This document shows positions 38,218-49,749 of a DNA stretch of 64,000 bases, one piece after another (position 1 is the first letter of the stretch; the number at the start of each line of letters is the position of its first letter). The translations under genes and the position numbers were made by a program. The DNA comes from Pseudonocardia sp. TRM90224. GTDB taxonomy: Bacteria > Actinomycetota > Actinomycetes > Mycobacteriales > Pseudonocardiaceae. Below the pieces are notes generated by a model. The model made no database searches, was not told the DNA's origin, and was given only the letters and a program-made list of their open reading frames with translations. The stretch lies in the NCBI RefSeq assembly GCF_021245725.1, contig NZ_JAJGSX010000006.1, positions 1-64,000 on the forward strand. The letters run 5' to 3'.

Positions 38218-38454
38218 TCAGGTGAGGTGCACCACGGGGCAGGTCAGCGTGCGGGTGATCCCGCCGACGCCCTGCACGCGTGCGACGACGAGCTGACCGA
38301 GCTGGTCGACGTCGTCCGCCTGCGCGCGAACGATGACGTCGTAGGGTCCGGTGACGTCCTCCGCGGAGATCACCCCGGCCAGCCCGGCGATCTCGGCGGC
38401 GACGGCGGCTGCCTTGCCGACCTCCGTCTGGACCAGGATGTAAGCCTGTACCAC
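38218..38454 (-). CDS. Stand-alone Lrp/AsnC ligand-binding (RAM) domain protein
   Basis: The 78-residue product consists only of an Lrp/AsnC effector domain (VQAYILVQTEVGKAAAVAAE; DVTGPYDVIVRAQADDVDQL). The helix-turn-helix is absent. Such proteins form rings and bind amino acids, possibly modulating a partner regulator. The GTG start at 38454 has GAGAGG upstream; the longer frame to 38580 runs antisense into thiL. It is separated from DUF3515 by 13 bases on the same strand. Confidence 0.85.
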   Translation of the reverse strand: MVQAYILVQTEVGKAAAVAAEIAGLAGVISAEDVTGPYDVIVRAQADDVDQLGQLVVARVQGVGGITRTLTCPVVHLT

Positions 38455-38528
38455 GGCGTGCCCCTCTCGGAGTGAGTTGCGATTGCAGGTAGGAAAGTCG
38501 GAAGCCGAACGTACCGGAGGTGACCCCG

Positions 38529-39518
38529 TTGCCCATATCGTCACCGCCACCGGGTGATCGATCAGAGACGAGCGGCACACTCGCGGGTATCGGCGAGTTC
38601 GGCTTGATCGCGAGGTTCACCGCGAGCCGGAAGCAGTCGCCGGAGACGCTGCTCGGCCCCGGCGACGACGCCGCGATCATCGCCGCCGCCGACGGACGGG
38701 TCGTCGCGAGCACCGACGTGCTGGTTGAGGGTGTGCACTTCCGGTTCGACTGGTCGAAGCCCGTGCAGATCGGCCGCAAGGCCGCTGCGGCGAACCTCGC
38801 CGATGTCGCTGCCATGGGCGCGGTGCCGACGGCACTGCTGGTCGGGCTGGCGAGCCCGCCGGGCACCGCCGTCGAGACGCTCGAAGGGATCGTCGACGGG
38901 ATCTGGGAGGAAGCCGGCACGGTCGGTGTCGGAGTGGTCGGCGGCGACGTGACCTCGTCCCCGACCACGCTCATGATCTCGGTGACGGTGCTGGGCTCGC
39001 TGGAGGGTCGCGAGGCCGTGACCAGGTCGGGGGCCCGTCCGGGCGACGTCGTGGCACTCTGCGGGCGGGTCGGGTGGGCCGCGGCGGGGCTCGCGGTGCT
39101 CAGCCGCGGCTTCCGCTCGCCGATCGCGGTGGTCGGCGCCCAGCGGGTGCCGGAACCGCCCTATGCGGCCGGTCCGCAGGCCGCCGTCGCCGGGGCCACG
39201 TCCATGATCGACGTCTCGGACGGGATGCTCGCGGACCTCGGGCACATCGCGGCGGCGTCCGGCGTGGTGATCGACATCCGGCCGCCGGCCGTGCCGCAGC
39301 GGCTCGCCGACGTCGGTGCGGCGCTCGGCATCAACCCGGTGCACTGGTTGCTCACCGGCGGCGAGGACCACGCGCTGGCCGCGACGTTCCCCGCCGACGT
39401 CCCGCTGCCGGACGGCTGGACGGCACTCGGGAACGTCCGTGCCGGTGAGCCGGCGGTGCTGGTGAACGGCCGCCCCTACGCGGAGGGCGCCCCCGGCTGG
39501 GACCACTTCACCCGCTGA
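38529..39518 (+). CDS. thiL: Thiamine-monophosphate kinase
   Basis: The 329-residue enzyme phosphorylates thiamine monophosphate to the diphosphate cofactor, the last step of biosynthesis. Motifs are GPGDDAAII, ASTDVLVEGVHF, VGGDVTSSPTT, MIDVSDGMLADL and LTGGEDHALAATFP. I place the start at TTG 38529, which has GGAGG eight bases upstream. GTG 38520 adds three residues but lacks a ribosome site. Its product is the cofactor for the TPP enzyme at 48 kb. The stop is eight bases from palindrome B1. Confidence 0.93.
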   Translation: MPISSPPPGDRSETSGTLAGIGEFGLIARFTASRKQSPETLLGPGDDAAIIAAADGRVVASTDVLVEGVHFRFDWSKPVQIGRKAAAANLADVAAMGAVPTALLVGLASPPGTAVETLEGIVDGIWEEAGTVGVGVVGGDVTSSPTTLMISVTVLGSLEGREAVTRSGARPGDVVALCGRVGWAAAGLAVLSRGFRSPIAVVGAQRVPEPPYAAGPQAAVAGATSMIDVSDGMLADLGHIAAASGVVIDIRPPAVPQRLADVGAALGINPVHWLLTGGEDHALAATFPADVPLPDGWTALGNVRAGEPAVLVNGRPYAEGAPGWDHFTR

Positions 39519-39525
39519 CCCGAAC

Positions 39526-39587
39526 TTCCCCACCGTTTTGGGTGGATGCGCGCCGAAAACGCGCGCAAGTGCCCAAAACGGTGGGGA
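39526..39587. repeat. Palindrome B1 (family B) between convergent thiL and AtuA-like genes
   Basis: CCCCACCGTTTTGGG on the left pairs with CCCAAAACGGTGGGG on the right. The stem then opens at four bases (TGGA opposite AGTG) and closes again with TGCGCGC/GCGCGCA around a short loop. It fills the 77-base gap between convergent genes. Compared with B2 and B4b it is in the opposite orientation. There is no T tract. Confidence 0.85.
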
Positions 39588-39595
39588 GATCCGAG

Positions 39596-41326
39596 TCAGG
39601 TGAGGGTGGTCGGGATGTCGACGTGGCGGGCCCGGACCAGCTCGCCGAGCGCCTTGGCCTGCGCGTCGAGGTCGAGGTTCGCGGCGACGCCCGCGCCGAG
39701 CAGCCCGACGACCGTCGCACCGGCCGCGCGGAGGTTCGGCAGCCACCACGGGCGCAGCTCGTGGTCGCCGGGTACGAGGTCGGCCAGCCGCTCCGGGGTG
39801 AGCCAGCCGGCGAGCCAGTCGAACGTGACGTCGTCGCGGGCCCAGAGCCCGAGCGTGGCGTTGCCGCCCTTGTCGCCGGAGCGTGCGCCCAGCACGGTGC
39901 CCAGCGGCACCCGCCGGGTGGGGCCCGCGTATGGGTTGCCGCTCGGGACCGGCGGCTCGGGCAGGGGAGCGCTCAACGGGGTGGGCGGCATCGGGTCGAC
40001 CGTCCAGGTCCGGTCGCCGAGCCGCACGTGCTGCGGGAACGCGTCGGCCGGCATGAGCGTCGGCCAGAACACCGTGAAGGCGCTGCTCGGCCCGGGCGGT
40101 TCCGTCGCGAAGAAGCCGGGGTAGCTGGCCAGCGCCGTCTCGACGGCACCGCGCGAGAGGCTTGCGGCCCGGCGCCGGTCGGTGCTGGTCACGCCGATCG
40201 TGAGCAGCGCGACGGCCTCGTCCATCGAGCGCGGGTCGGGCCGGTCGGCACGCAGCAGCTGCACGCTGACCTCGTCGAACGCCGCCCGCCCGCCGGGCAC
40301 CGCCGCCCAGAGCGCGCGCTGCGCCAGCTCCGCCTTCGCCTCGATGTCCAGCCCGGTGAGCACGAGCGTGGTCTGGTTGCGCCACCCCGCCGTCGACACC
40401 GCGCCGACCTTCACCGTCGCGGGCGCCGGCTCGCCGCGGGTGCCGCTGATCAACACCCGGTCCGGGCCCTCCTGCGTGAGCCGGAGCGTGTCGAAGCGGG
40501 CGACGACATCGGGGTTGAGGTAGCGCGGCCCGTCGATCTCGTAGAGCAGCTGCGCGGTGACCGTCTCGACGGTGACCGCGCCACCGGTGCCGGGGTGCTT
40601 GGTGATCACCGCGGAACCGTCGGCGCGCACTTCCGCGATCGGGAAGCCGGCCCGGGACAGGTCGGCGATCTCGGTGAAGAACGCGTAGTTGCCGCCGGTC
40701 GTCTGCGCGCCGCACTCGATCACGTGGCCTGCCGCGACCGCACCGGCCAGCGCGTCCCAGTCGTCGCGTTTCCAGCCGAAGTGCCATGCCGCCGGCCCGG
40801 CGATCACGGAAGCGTCCGAGACCCGGCCGGTGATCACGACGTCGGCGCCGGCGGCGAGCGCCTCCGCGATGCCCCAGCAGCCGAGGTAGGCGCTGGCCAC
40901 CTCCGGCTCGACGGTCAGCGGCGCGCCGGTGTCGAGGTGCGGCGCCGGCCAGCCCTCCGCGCGGGCGGCGGCGAAGGCCGGCCCGGCGTCGTCCCCGGTC
41001 ACCACTGCGACCTTGACGCCGGGCACGAGCTTCTCGACCTCGGCGGCGCACGCCTCCGGGTTGAGCCCGCCGGCGTTGGAGACGATCGTGATGCCGCGTT
41101 CGAGGCAGTCGGCGAGCACGTCTCGCAGCTGCGTGACGAACGTGCCGGCGTACCCGGCCTCGGGGTCGCGCGAGCGCTGCTTGAGCAGCACGCCCATGGT
41201 CAGCTCGGCGAGCCAGTCGCCCGTCAGCACGTCGATCGGGCCGCCGTCGACCATCTCACGGGCGGCCGAGAGACGGTCGCCGAAGAAGCCGGAGCAGTTC
41301 GCGATCCGCAGCGCTTCCCTGCTCAT
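39596..41326 (-). CDS. AtuA-like protein (DUF1446, acyclic terpene utilisation family)
   Basis: The 576-residue product matches the AtuA/DUF1446 family throughout: IANCSGFFGDRLSAAREMV at the N-terminus, VSNAGGLNPEACAAEVEKL, GADVVITGRVSDASV and TGGNYAFFTEI, with GARSGDKGGNATLGLWARDD in the C-terminal part. In Pseudomonas atuA belongs to the citronellol/geraniol pathway; the reaction is not established. ATG 41326 follows the carboxylase alpha stop by seven bases. An 11-base tandem duplication covers the junction. Context suggests catabolism of a branched or terpenoid acyl-CoA. Confidence 0.85.
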   Translation of the reverse strand: MSREALRIANCSGFFGDRLSAAREMVDGGPIDVLTGDWLAELTMGVLLKQRSRDPEAGYAGTFVTQLRDVLADCLERGITIVSNAGGLNPEACAAEVEKLVPGVKVAVVTGDDAGPAFAAARAEGWPAPHLDTGAPLTVEPEVASAYLGCWGIAEALAAGADVVITGRVSDASVIAGPAAWHFGWKRDDWDALAGAVAAGHVIECGAQTTGGNYAFFTEIADLSRAGFPIAEVRADGSAVITKHPGTGGAVTVETVTAQLLYEIDGPRYLNPDVVARFDTLRLTQEGPDRVLISGTRGEPAPATVKVGAVSTAGWRNQTTLVLTGLDIEAKAELAQRALWAAVPGGRAAFDEVSVQLLRADRPDPRSMDEAVALLTIGVTSTDRRRAASLSRGAVETALASYPGFFATEPPGPSSAFTVFWPTLMPADAFPQHVRLGDRTWTVDPMPPTPLSAPLPEPPVPSGNPYAGPTRRVPLGTVLGARSGDKGGNATLGLWARDDVTFDWLAGWLTPERLADLVPGDHELRPWWLPNLRAAGATVVGLLGAGVAANLDLDAQAKALGELVRARHVDIPTTLT

Positions 41327-41333
41327 TCCGCGC

Positions 41334-41342
<9 letters not shown>
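41321..41342 (-). repeat. 11-bp tandem duplication at a stop/start junction
   Basis: GCTCATTCCGC occurs twice in direct succession (41321-41331 and 41332-41342). On the coding strand each copy contains GGAATGAGC. The upstream copy gives the stop of the carboxylase alpha gene (GAA TGA) and the other gives the ATG of the AtuA-like gene. A single copy would recreate an ATGA overlap. Confidence 0.85.
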
Positions 41343-43268
<1,926 letters not shown>

Positions 43269-43273
43269 AGCCG

Positions 43274-44875
43274 TCACATCCGGAACGGGGCGTAGTGAGT
43301 GGTGCCCTCGACCGGCGCGGAGTGCACGGCGGAGAGGGCGAGCGTGAGGACGCTGCGGGTGTGCCGTGGGTCGATCACGCCGTCGTCCCAGCCTCGTCCG
43401 GTGGCGTAGACGGCGCCGGACTGGGCCTCGATCATCGCCTCGGTCATGGCTCTGACCTGCGCGTCCGTCTCGTCGTCGTAGGGGCGGCCGGCGCGTGCCG
43501 CGGCGCCGCGCTGGACGATCGACATCACCCCGGCGAGCTGCGGACCGCCCATCACGGCGATGCGGTGGTTGGGCCAGGTGAAGACGAACCGCGGGTCGTA
43601 CGCCCGTCCGGACATGCCGTAGTTGCCGGCGCCGTAGGATGCGCCGACCATCAGCGTCAGGTGCGGGACGGCGGAGTTCGACACCGCATTGATCAGCTTG
43701 GCGCCGTCCTTGATGATCCCGCCCTGCTCGGCGGCGGTGCCGACCATGAACCCGGTGATGTTCTGCAGGAACAGCAGCGGAACGTTGCGCGCGTTGGCGA
43801 GCTGGATGAAGTGCGCGCCCTTGTTCGACTCCGGCGAGAACAGGATGCCGTTGTTGGCGAGCACCCCGACCGGGTAGCCGCCGACCGAACCCCACCCGCA
43901 CACCAGCGTGGTGCCGTAGAGCGGCTTGAACTCGTCGAAGCGGGAGCCGTCGAGCACGTGGGCGAGGATCTCGCGCACCTCGACGGCGCGCTTCGGGTCG
44001 GCCGCAGCGCAGCCCAGCAGGCGCTCGGGGGGATGGACGGGCGGGTCGGGCGGCAGCGACGGCCCCGGGCCCGCCTTGCGCCAGCCGAGGTCGGCGACGA
44101 TCTGCCGGCCGATGCGGATGGCATCGCGCTCGTCCTCGGCGAGGTGGTCGGCGAGCCCCGAGACGCGGGCGTGCATCTCGGCGCCGCCGAGCGTCTCGTC
44201 GTCGGCGTCCTCGTTGATCGCCATCTTCACCAGCGGCGGCCCGCCGAGGTAGACCGATGCGGCCTGCTTGACCAGCACCGTGTACTCGCACATCCCGGGG
44301 ACGTACGCGCCGCCCGCCGTCGAGCTGCCGAACACGAGCGCGACAGTCGGGATGCCCTGCGCGGACAGCCGCGTGAGCATGCGGAACGTCTCGCCGCCGC
44401 GGACGAAGATGTCGGCCTGCCTGGGCAGGTCGGCCCCACCCGACTCGACAAGGCTGATCACCGGCAGCCGATTGCGCTCGGCGATGTCGAGCGCGCGCAG
44501 CTGCTTCGTCACGCCCGCCGGGGAGAGCGTGCCGCCCTTCACCGTCGACTGGTTCGCGATGATCAGGCACTCGACGCCGCTGACCGGACCGATCCCGGTG
44601 ATCACCCGCGCGCCCGGCTGCTCGTTCTCCGGATCGTGCGCCCCGGCGAACGCCGAGAGCTCGAGGAACGGCGCGTCCTCGTCGAGGAGCAGGTCGACGC
44701 GCTCGCGGGCGAGCAGCTTGCCCCGCCCGCGGTGGCGCGCGACCGACTTCTCGCCACCCGCCGCGTGCACCTGCTGCGCGAGCCGGGCGATCGGTTCGAG
44801 CAGCGCGAGCATCGCGTCGCGGTCGGCGGCGAACTCGGCGGACGACGTGTCGAGCCGCGATGGCAGCACGGTCAT
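43274..44875 (-). CDS. Acyl-CoA carboxylase beta subunit (carboxyltransferase)
   Basis: The 533-residue subunit moves CO2 from biotin to an acyl-CoA. Two crotonase-type halves are visible: ISLVESGGADLPRQADIFVR with the GSSTAGGAYVPGM oxyanion loop, and LFLQNITGFMVGTAAEQGGI with GASYGAGNYGMSGRAYDPRF. The SGGADLPRQ block is closest to the methylcrotonyl/geranyl-CoA branch rather than the propionyl-CoA branch, by memory of the motif. ATG 44875 has GAGGAT seven bases upstream. It follows lctP by 31 bases and is likely in one transcript with it. Confidence 0.93.
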   Translation of the reverse strand: MTVLPSRLDTSSAEFAADRDAMLALLEPIARLAQQVHAAGGEKSVARHRGRGKLLARERVDLLLDEDAPFLELSAFAGAHDPENEQPGARVITGIGPVSGVECLIIANQSTVKGGTLSPAGVTKQLRALDIAERNRLPVISLVESGGADLPRQADIFVRGGETFRMLTRLSAQGIPTVALVFGSSTAGGAYVPGMCEYTVLVKQAASVYLGGPPLVKMAINEDADDETLGGAEMHARVSGLADHLAEDERDAIRIGRQIVADLGWRKAGPGPSLPPDPPVHPPERLLGCAAADPKRAVEVREILAHVLDGSRFDEFKPLYGTTLVCGWGSVGGYPVGVLANNGILFSPESNKGAHFIQLANARNVPLLFLQNITGFMVGTAAEQGGIIKDGAKLINAVSNSAVPHLTLMVGASYGAGNYGMSGRAYDPRFVFTWPNHRIAVMGGPQLAGVMSIVQRGAAARAGRPYDDETDAQVRAMTEAMIEAQSGAVYATGRGWDDGVIDPRHTRSVLTLALSAVHSAPVEGTTHYAPFRM

Positions 44876-44906
44876 GGGCCGATCCTCACGGGCGGGCGCG
44901 GCACAG

Positions 44907-46508
44907 TCAACGCTGACCGCTCCGCCACGACTTCCCCACCGTGCGCAGCAGCACACCCTCCTGCCCGTCGAGCTTGACGGCGGCGGCCGCGATCGTGAGG
45001 TTCTGCGGGCTGAGCATCTTGCCGAGCACGCCGCCCGACGAGTTCGCGCCGGCCAGCAGCTCCGGCGGCAGCCCGGCGCCCTGCGCGGCGGTGACCTGCA
45101 GCGAGCCGAACAGCGCGTTGGCCGAGGTGTCCGAGCCGGTGACGGCGACGGCGAACCAGCCGAGCACCGGCGAGAGGAACGCCAGCGCGCCGCCGGCGCC
45201 CGCGACCAGCAGGCCGATGGCGGTGGTCTGCGCCGAGGCGTTCATGACGTAGGCGAGCGCGAGCACCGCGGCCACCGTCAGGATCGCCCAGCGCAGCTCG
45301 ACGACGGTGCGGGCCCACGTCGCGGCCGTCCGGCCGGCCCCGACGCCGAGGACGACGGCCACGATCACGCCGGCGACCAGCATCAACGTGCCGGCCGTCG
45401 AGAGCGCGGTCAGCGAGAACGCCGTGGTGCTGTGCGGCTCGCCCTTCTGGGTCAGCACGTCGAGCCCGGGCCACCGGAACGCGATCTTGACGGAGTCCAG
45501 CGCCGGCTTGATGCCCGGCACCTGCGCGAGCGCGAACACCGCGACGATGATCACGTAAGGGGCGTAGGCCTTGCGGACGTCGGCGGGGGAGTCGGGGCTC
45601 GTGGCCGTGCCCGGCCCGCCGCCCGCCGCGATGGCGGGCTGCCGCGCCGCCCACGTCGCGCCCGGCTGGGCCCGCGCGAGCAGCACCACGGCGACGGCGC
45701 CGAGCAGCGACGCGACGATGTCGGTCAGCTCGACGGAGAAGAAGTTCGACGTCACGAACTGCCCGATGGCGAACACGACCCCGCACACCACCGCAGGCAG
45801 CCACGCCTCCCGCACCCCGCGGCGCCCGTCGACGAGGAACACGAGCAGCAGCGGCACGAACAGCGCGAGCAGCGGGGTCTGCCGGCCGACGACCGAGGCG
45901 ACCTGGTCGAGCGGGAGACCGGTCACCTTGGCCAGGGTGATCACCGGGACGCCCATCGCGCCGAACGCGACCGGCGCGGTGTTGGCCACCAGCGCGATCA
46001 CGGCCGCCTTGAGCGGCTTGAACCCGAGCGCGACCAGCATCACCGAGCTGATCGCCACGGGAGCGCCGAACCCGGCCAGCGCCTCCAGCAACCCGCCGAA
46101 GCAGAAGGCGACGAGGATCGCCTGGGTGCGCTGGTCGATCGACAGCGCGCCGAAGCTGCGGCGCAGGACGTCGAAGTGCCCGGTCGCGACCGTCATGTTG
46201 AACACCCACAACGCGTTCACGACGATCCACAGGATCGGGAACAGCCCGAACAGCGCGCCGTGCGCGGCCGCCGAGAGCGACATGCCGAACGGCATCCCGA
46301 ACCCGAGCACCGCGACGAGCAGCGCGGCTGCGAGCCCGGCGAGCGCCGCCCACTGTGCCCGCACCCGCAGGACGCCCAGCAGCACAAGCACGACGGCCAG
46401 CGGCAGCACGGAGAGCAGGGCCGAGAGGCCCAACGAGCCGCCGACGGCATGCGGATCCTGCTGGTAGGCGGCGAGCACGGCTTCTGACGGCGCTGTCGGG
46501 GGCCACAT
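44907..46508 (-). CDS. lctP: LctP-family L-lactate/glycolate permease
   Basis: The 533-residue transporter has about twelve to fourteen helices. It shows the LctP signature LEALAGFGAPVAISSVMLVA, with ALVANTAPVAFGAMGVPVIT and the distal VTGSDTSANALFGSLQVTAA. It imports lactate or glycolate with protons. ATG 46508 (MWPPTAPSEAV) or GTG 46514 may start translation; no clear ribosome site is visible. It heads an apparent operon with acyl-CoA carboxylase and the AtuA-like gene, an unusual pairing. The E. coli glycolate permease GlcA is of this family, and glcDEF lies 7 kb away. Confidence 0.92.
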   Translation of the reverse strand: MWPPTAPSEAVLAAYQQDPHAVGGSLGLSALLSVLPLAVVLVLLGVLRVRAQWAALAGLAAALLVAVLGFGMPFGMSLSAAAHGALFGLFPILWIVVNALWVFNMTVATGHFDVLRRSFGALSIDQRTQAILVAFCFGGLLEALAGFGAPVAISSVMLVALGFKPLKAAVIALVANTAPVAFGAMGVPVITLAKVTGLPLDQVASVVGRQTPLLALFVPLLLVFLVDGRRGVREAWLPAVVCGVVFAIGQFVTSNFFSVELTDIVASLLGAVAVVLLARAQPGATWAARQPAIAAGGGPGTATSPDSPADVRKAYAPYVIIVAVFALAQVPGIKPALDSVKIAFRWPGLDVLTQKGEPHSTTAFSLTALSTAGTLMLVAGVIVAVVLGVGAGRTAATWARTVVELRWAILTVAAVLALAYVMNASAQTTAIGLLVAGAGGALAFLSPVLGWFAVAVTGSDTSANALFGSLQVTAAQGAGLPPELLAGANSSGGVLGKMLSPQNLTIAAAAVKLDGQEGVLLRTVGKSWRSGQR

Positions 46509-46628
46509 GATCACGCAGTCTGTGCGATGGCTAACTGTTCGGCATCAGGAGGCGCCCGTTCGGCCCAGTCGACTCGTCCGGATCGTCCAGAACACGCGGA
46601 AGCTGAGGTTTGTGGTGGGGAGACAGTG

Positions 46629-46705
46629 CCCGAATTTCCCCACCGTTTTGGGCACTTGCGCGCCAAATCGGCGCGCATCCACCCAAAACGATGGGGAAGT
46701 TCGGG
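46629..46705. repeat. Palindrome B2 (family B), longest copy
   Basis: Outer CCCGAA/TTCGGG arms (46629-46634 and 46700-46705) flank the family stem TTTCCCCACCGTTTTGGG / complement with one mismatch. The conserved internal loop (CACT opposite TCCA) and the terminal GCGCGCC/GGCGCGC stem follow. It lies eight bases from the stop of the sodium symporter and about 120 bases upstream of lctP, whose promoter must lie in 46509-46628. It could separate the two transcription units. Confidence 0.85.
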
Positions 46706-46712
46706 CGGGACG

Positions 46713-48161
46713 TCAGGTGGCGGCCGGCGTCTTCGTGTCCGACGAGCGGCGGTCCCACTCCGCCAGCACCTCGGGCGGCGTCGGGGCCGTCAGCAGGCTG
46801 GCGACGACGTACGCGACGAGCCCGCACCCGAGCCCGTAGTAGATCGGCTCGTTGGCGAAGATATCGCCGACGATCGCCATCGTGGTCAGCGTGGCGACGG
46901 TGCCGACGGCCATCGCGACGACGGCGCCGACGCTGGTTCCGCGCCGCCAGAGCAGCCCGCCGAGGATCGGCACGAGCAGCCCGCCCACGAGGATGTCGTA
47001 GGCGACGGTCAGCGCCGCGACGACGTCCTGCAACGCCCCCGCGATGACGATCATCAGGATGCCGAAGACGACCACCAGCACCCGGTTGTTGCGTACGTGG
47101 TCGTGCTCCGAGCCCTCGTCGGTGGTGCCCCGAGCACCGCGCAGCCGCGACAGGATGTCCTGCCCGAACACCGTCGCCGTCGCGATCAGCGCGCCGCTGG
47201 ACGTCGACATCACGGCCGCGAGCGCAGCGGCGAGCACGAGCCCGGCGAGCACGCTCGGCATGGTCGCCTCGACGACGGCGGCGAACGCGTCGTCGGGCAC
47301 TTCGAGGTTGGGCAGGATGACCCTCGCGGCCATCCCGATCAGTGCCCCGGCCACGCCGTACGCCAGGCAGTACACGCCGGAGGCCGCCCCGGCCCAACGA
47401 GCGACGCCGGGGCTGCGCGCGGTGAACACGCGCTGCCAGATGTCTTGCCCGATGAGCAGGCCGAACGTGTAGACGACGAAGTACGTGATGATCGAGGTGC
47501 TGCCGATCCCGGTCAGCGAGAGCGCGTCGACGGGCAGCTTCTCGACGAGCCCGCTCCACCCGCCGGCCGCGACGAGCACGACCGGCAGCAGGATGAAGAA
47601 GATCCCGATGGTCTTGATCACGAACTGGACGAAGTCGGTGAGCGTGATGGACCACATGCCGCCGAGCGTCGAGTAGATCACCACGACGCTGCCGCCGATC
47701 AGGATCGACGGCCACTTGTCCAGGTCCAGCAGCGCGCCGAAGATCGTCGCGTAGGCGATGGTGGACGTCGCGGAGAGCATCAGCGTGTAGCCGAACATCA
47801 CGACGCCGGAGAGCACGCTCGAACCGGGGCCGTAGCGCAGCTCCAGCATCTGGCTCACCGTGTAGACGCCGAGCCGCTGGATGCGTGAGGCGAAGAACAG
47901 GCTCAGCACGAGGATGCCGGTGCCGATCGCGACGACCAGCCACATCCCCGAGATGCCGTGCTCGTACCCCAGCCCGACACCGCCGATGGTGGACGCCCCG
48001 CCGAGCACGATCGCGGCCATCGTCCCCGAGTAGAGGGTGGGGCCGAGGCGGCGGCCCGCGACGAGGAAGTCCGACTGGGTGGCGGCTCTGCGCTTGCCCC
48101 AGAACCCGAACGCGATCATCGCGGCCAGGTAGAGGATGACGATCAGAACAGCGATGTTCAT
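46713..48161 (-). CDS. Sodium/solute symporter (SSS family)
   Basis: The 482-residue transporter has about thirteen helices. Family segments are SDFLVAGRRLGPTLYSGTMA, GGASTIGGVGLGYEHGISG and AAALAAVMSTSSGALIATAT, the last being the sodium-site helix. It follows the TPP enzyme by four bases, in an operon with a ureohydrolase. It probably imports a guanidino or related amino compound, inferred from context. The longer frame to 48767 runs through the TPP enzyme and is rejected. Confidence 0.9.
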   Translation of the reverse strand: MNIAVLIVILYLAAMIAFGFWGKRRAATQSDFLVAGRRLGPTLYSGTMAAIVLGGASTIGGVGLGYEHGISGMWLVVAIGTGILVLSLFFASRIQRLGVYTVSQMLELRYGPGSSVLSGVVMFGYTLMLSATSTIAYATIFGALLDLDKWPSILIGGSVVVIYSTLGGMWSITLTDFVQFVIKTIGIFFILLPVVLVAAGGWSGLVEKLPVDALSLTGIGSTSIITYFVVYTFGLLIGQDIWQRVFTARSPGVARWAGAASGVYCLAYGVAGALIGMAARVILPNLEVPDDAFAAVVEATMPSVLAGLVLAAALAAVMSTSSGALIATATVFGQDILSRLRGARGTTDEGSEHDHVRNNRVLVVVFGILMIVIAGALQDVVAALTVAYDILVGGLLVPILGGLLWRRGTSVGAVVAMAVGTVATLTTMAIVGDIFANEPIYYGLGCGLVAYVVASLLTAPTPPEVLAEWDRRSSDTKTPAAT

Positions 48162-48165
48162 GGGG

Positions 48166-49749
48166 TCACTCCGTCCAGTCGAGGTGGATGACCGTCGGCC
48201 GGTCCGCTTCGAGCGCGTCGCTGACGAGCTCGGGAAGTGCGCCGACGTCCTTCGTCCGTGCGCCGTGCGCCCCGAAGGCCTCCGCGAGCGGGAGGAACTC
48301 GGGGACGTGCAGGTCCACGCCGATCGGCGGGATGCCGCGGGTGGCCTCCTGGTCGCGGATCTCGCGGTAGCCGCGGCTGTCGACCACGACGATCGGCAGC
48401 GGCAGTCGCAGCTCGACGGCCGTCGCCAGCTCCTGGACCGAGAACATGAACGCGCCGTCGCCCAGCAGCACCGCAGTGGGTGCGCCGGGCCGGGCCAGCG
48501 ACGCCCCGATGCCGGCGGGCAGGCCGTAGCCGAGGGTCGCGTAGCCGGGCGTGTAGCAGAACCGCCTGGGCGCAGGCACGTCGAAGAAGTGCACCGAGCC
48601 CAGGTACGTGACCTGTGAGCTGTCGCCGCAGAGCACGGCGTCCGCCGGCAGCGCGGCGCGGACGGCGGCGTTGACGGCCGCGTAGCCGCCGGTGTCGGCG
48701 CGGGCTTCCGCGAGGCACGCCTCGCGCAGCTCGGCCGCACGTGCGCGGCCGTCCCCACTACCGCCACCGGGCAGCGCTGCGAGCACGGCCCGCAGACCGG
48801 CGGCGGCGTCGGCGAGCAGCGCGACGTCGGCGGCGCAGTTCTTGTGCAGCTGCCCGCCCTCGATGTCGAGGCGGATCACCGTGCCGGCCGTGATGCGGCC
48901 TTCCCACAGGTCGGAGTCGCCCAGCTCGCTGCCGACGACGAGCAGCACGTCGCTCGCGGCGGCCTCGGCCTGCAGCGCGCGCAGCCGGATGGCGGCGCCG
49001 AGCGCGAGCGGGTGGCTCTCGTCGACGACCCCCTTGCCGTTGACGGTGGTCGCGACCGGCGCGCCGATCGTCTCGGCGAGCGCGGTGACCTCGGGCCCCG
49101 CGTCGACCGCCCCGCCGCCCGCGATGATCAGCGGGCGGGTCGCCGCGGCGAGCAGGGCCGCCGCCCGGCGCGTGACGTCCGGGTCGGGCACGGCGGCGCC
49201 GACCCCCGGCGCGTTGCGCACCTCCCCGGTCCAGCCCTGTTCCAGCACGTCGAGCGGGATCTCGACGTGCACCGGACGGGGCCGGGCGCCGTGGAACGAC
49301 GCGAACGCCTCCGTCACGGCGTCGGCGGCCTCGTCGGCGCTGCGCACGCGGCGGCTCCAGCGCACCAGCTGGTCCATCGCGGCGCTGGTGTTCTTGGCCT
49401 CGTGCAGCTGCCCGAGGTCGCGGCCCTCGGTCCCGGTCGGCATGCCCGGCGAGAGCAGCAGCATCGGCTGCGACTCGGCGTACGCCGTCGCCGCTGCCGT
49501 CATCGCGTTGGTGATCCCGGGGCCGCTGGTGGTCACGACCACGCCCGGCCGCCCGGTGACCCGCGCGTACGCCTCCGCCGCGTACCCGGCGCCCTGCTCG
49601 TGCCGCGGGGTGACGGCGCGGATCTCGGCGCCGCGGAAGTGCCGGTACAGCTCCAGGTTGTGGGTGCCGGGGATGCCGAAGACGGTGTCGACGCCGTGCG
49701 CGGCCAGCGACTCGACGACCGCGGCGCCGCCGTTGCGGTGCGCGTTCAC
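48166..49749 (-). CDS. aruI: TPP-dependent decarboxylase, probably 5-guanidino-2-oxopentanoate decarboxylase
   Basis: The 527-residue member of the acetolactate synthase/benzoylformate decarboxylase superfamily has the TPP-activating Glu51 in [20 protein letters not shown]. The central domain contains [19 protein letters not shown], and the TPP/Mg motif is [19 protein letters not shown]. Pairing with a ureohydrolase suggests the arginine transaminase route: decarboxylation of 2-ketoarginine to guanidinobutyraldehyde. Another 2-oxo acid substrate cannot be excluded. The GTG start at 49749 overlaps the ureohydrolase stop (GTGA). The frame continues far upstream antisense to the PucR gene, which is a shadow. 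Confidence 0.78.
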   Translation of the reverse strand: MNAHRNGGAAVVESLAAHGVDTVFGIPGTHNLELYRHFRGAEIRAVTPRHEQGAGYAAEAYARVTGRPGVVVTTSGPGITNAMTAAATAYAESQPMLLLSPGMPTGTEGRDLGQLHEAKNTSAAMDQLVRWSRRVRSADEAADAVTEAFASFHGARPRPVHVEIPLDVLEQGWTGEVRNAPGVGAAVPDPDVTRRAAALLAAATRPLIIAGGGAVDAGPEVTALAETIGAPVATTVNGKGVVDESHPLALGAAIRLRALQAEAAASDVLLVVGSELGDSDLWEGRITAGTVIRLDIEGGQLHKNCAADVALLADAAAGLRAVLAALPGGGSGDGRARAAELREACLAEARADTGGYAAVNAAVRAALPADAVLCGDSSQVTYLGSVHFFDVPAPRRFCYTPGYATLGYGLPAGIGASLARPGAPTAVLLGDGAFMFSVQELATAVELRLPLPIVVVDSRGYREIRDQEATRGIPPIGVDLHVPEFLPLAEAFGAHGARTKDVGALPELVSDALEADRPTVIHLDWTE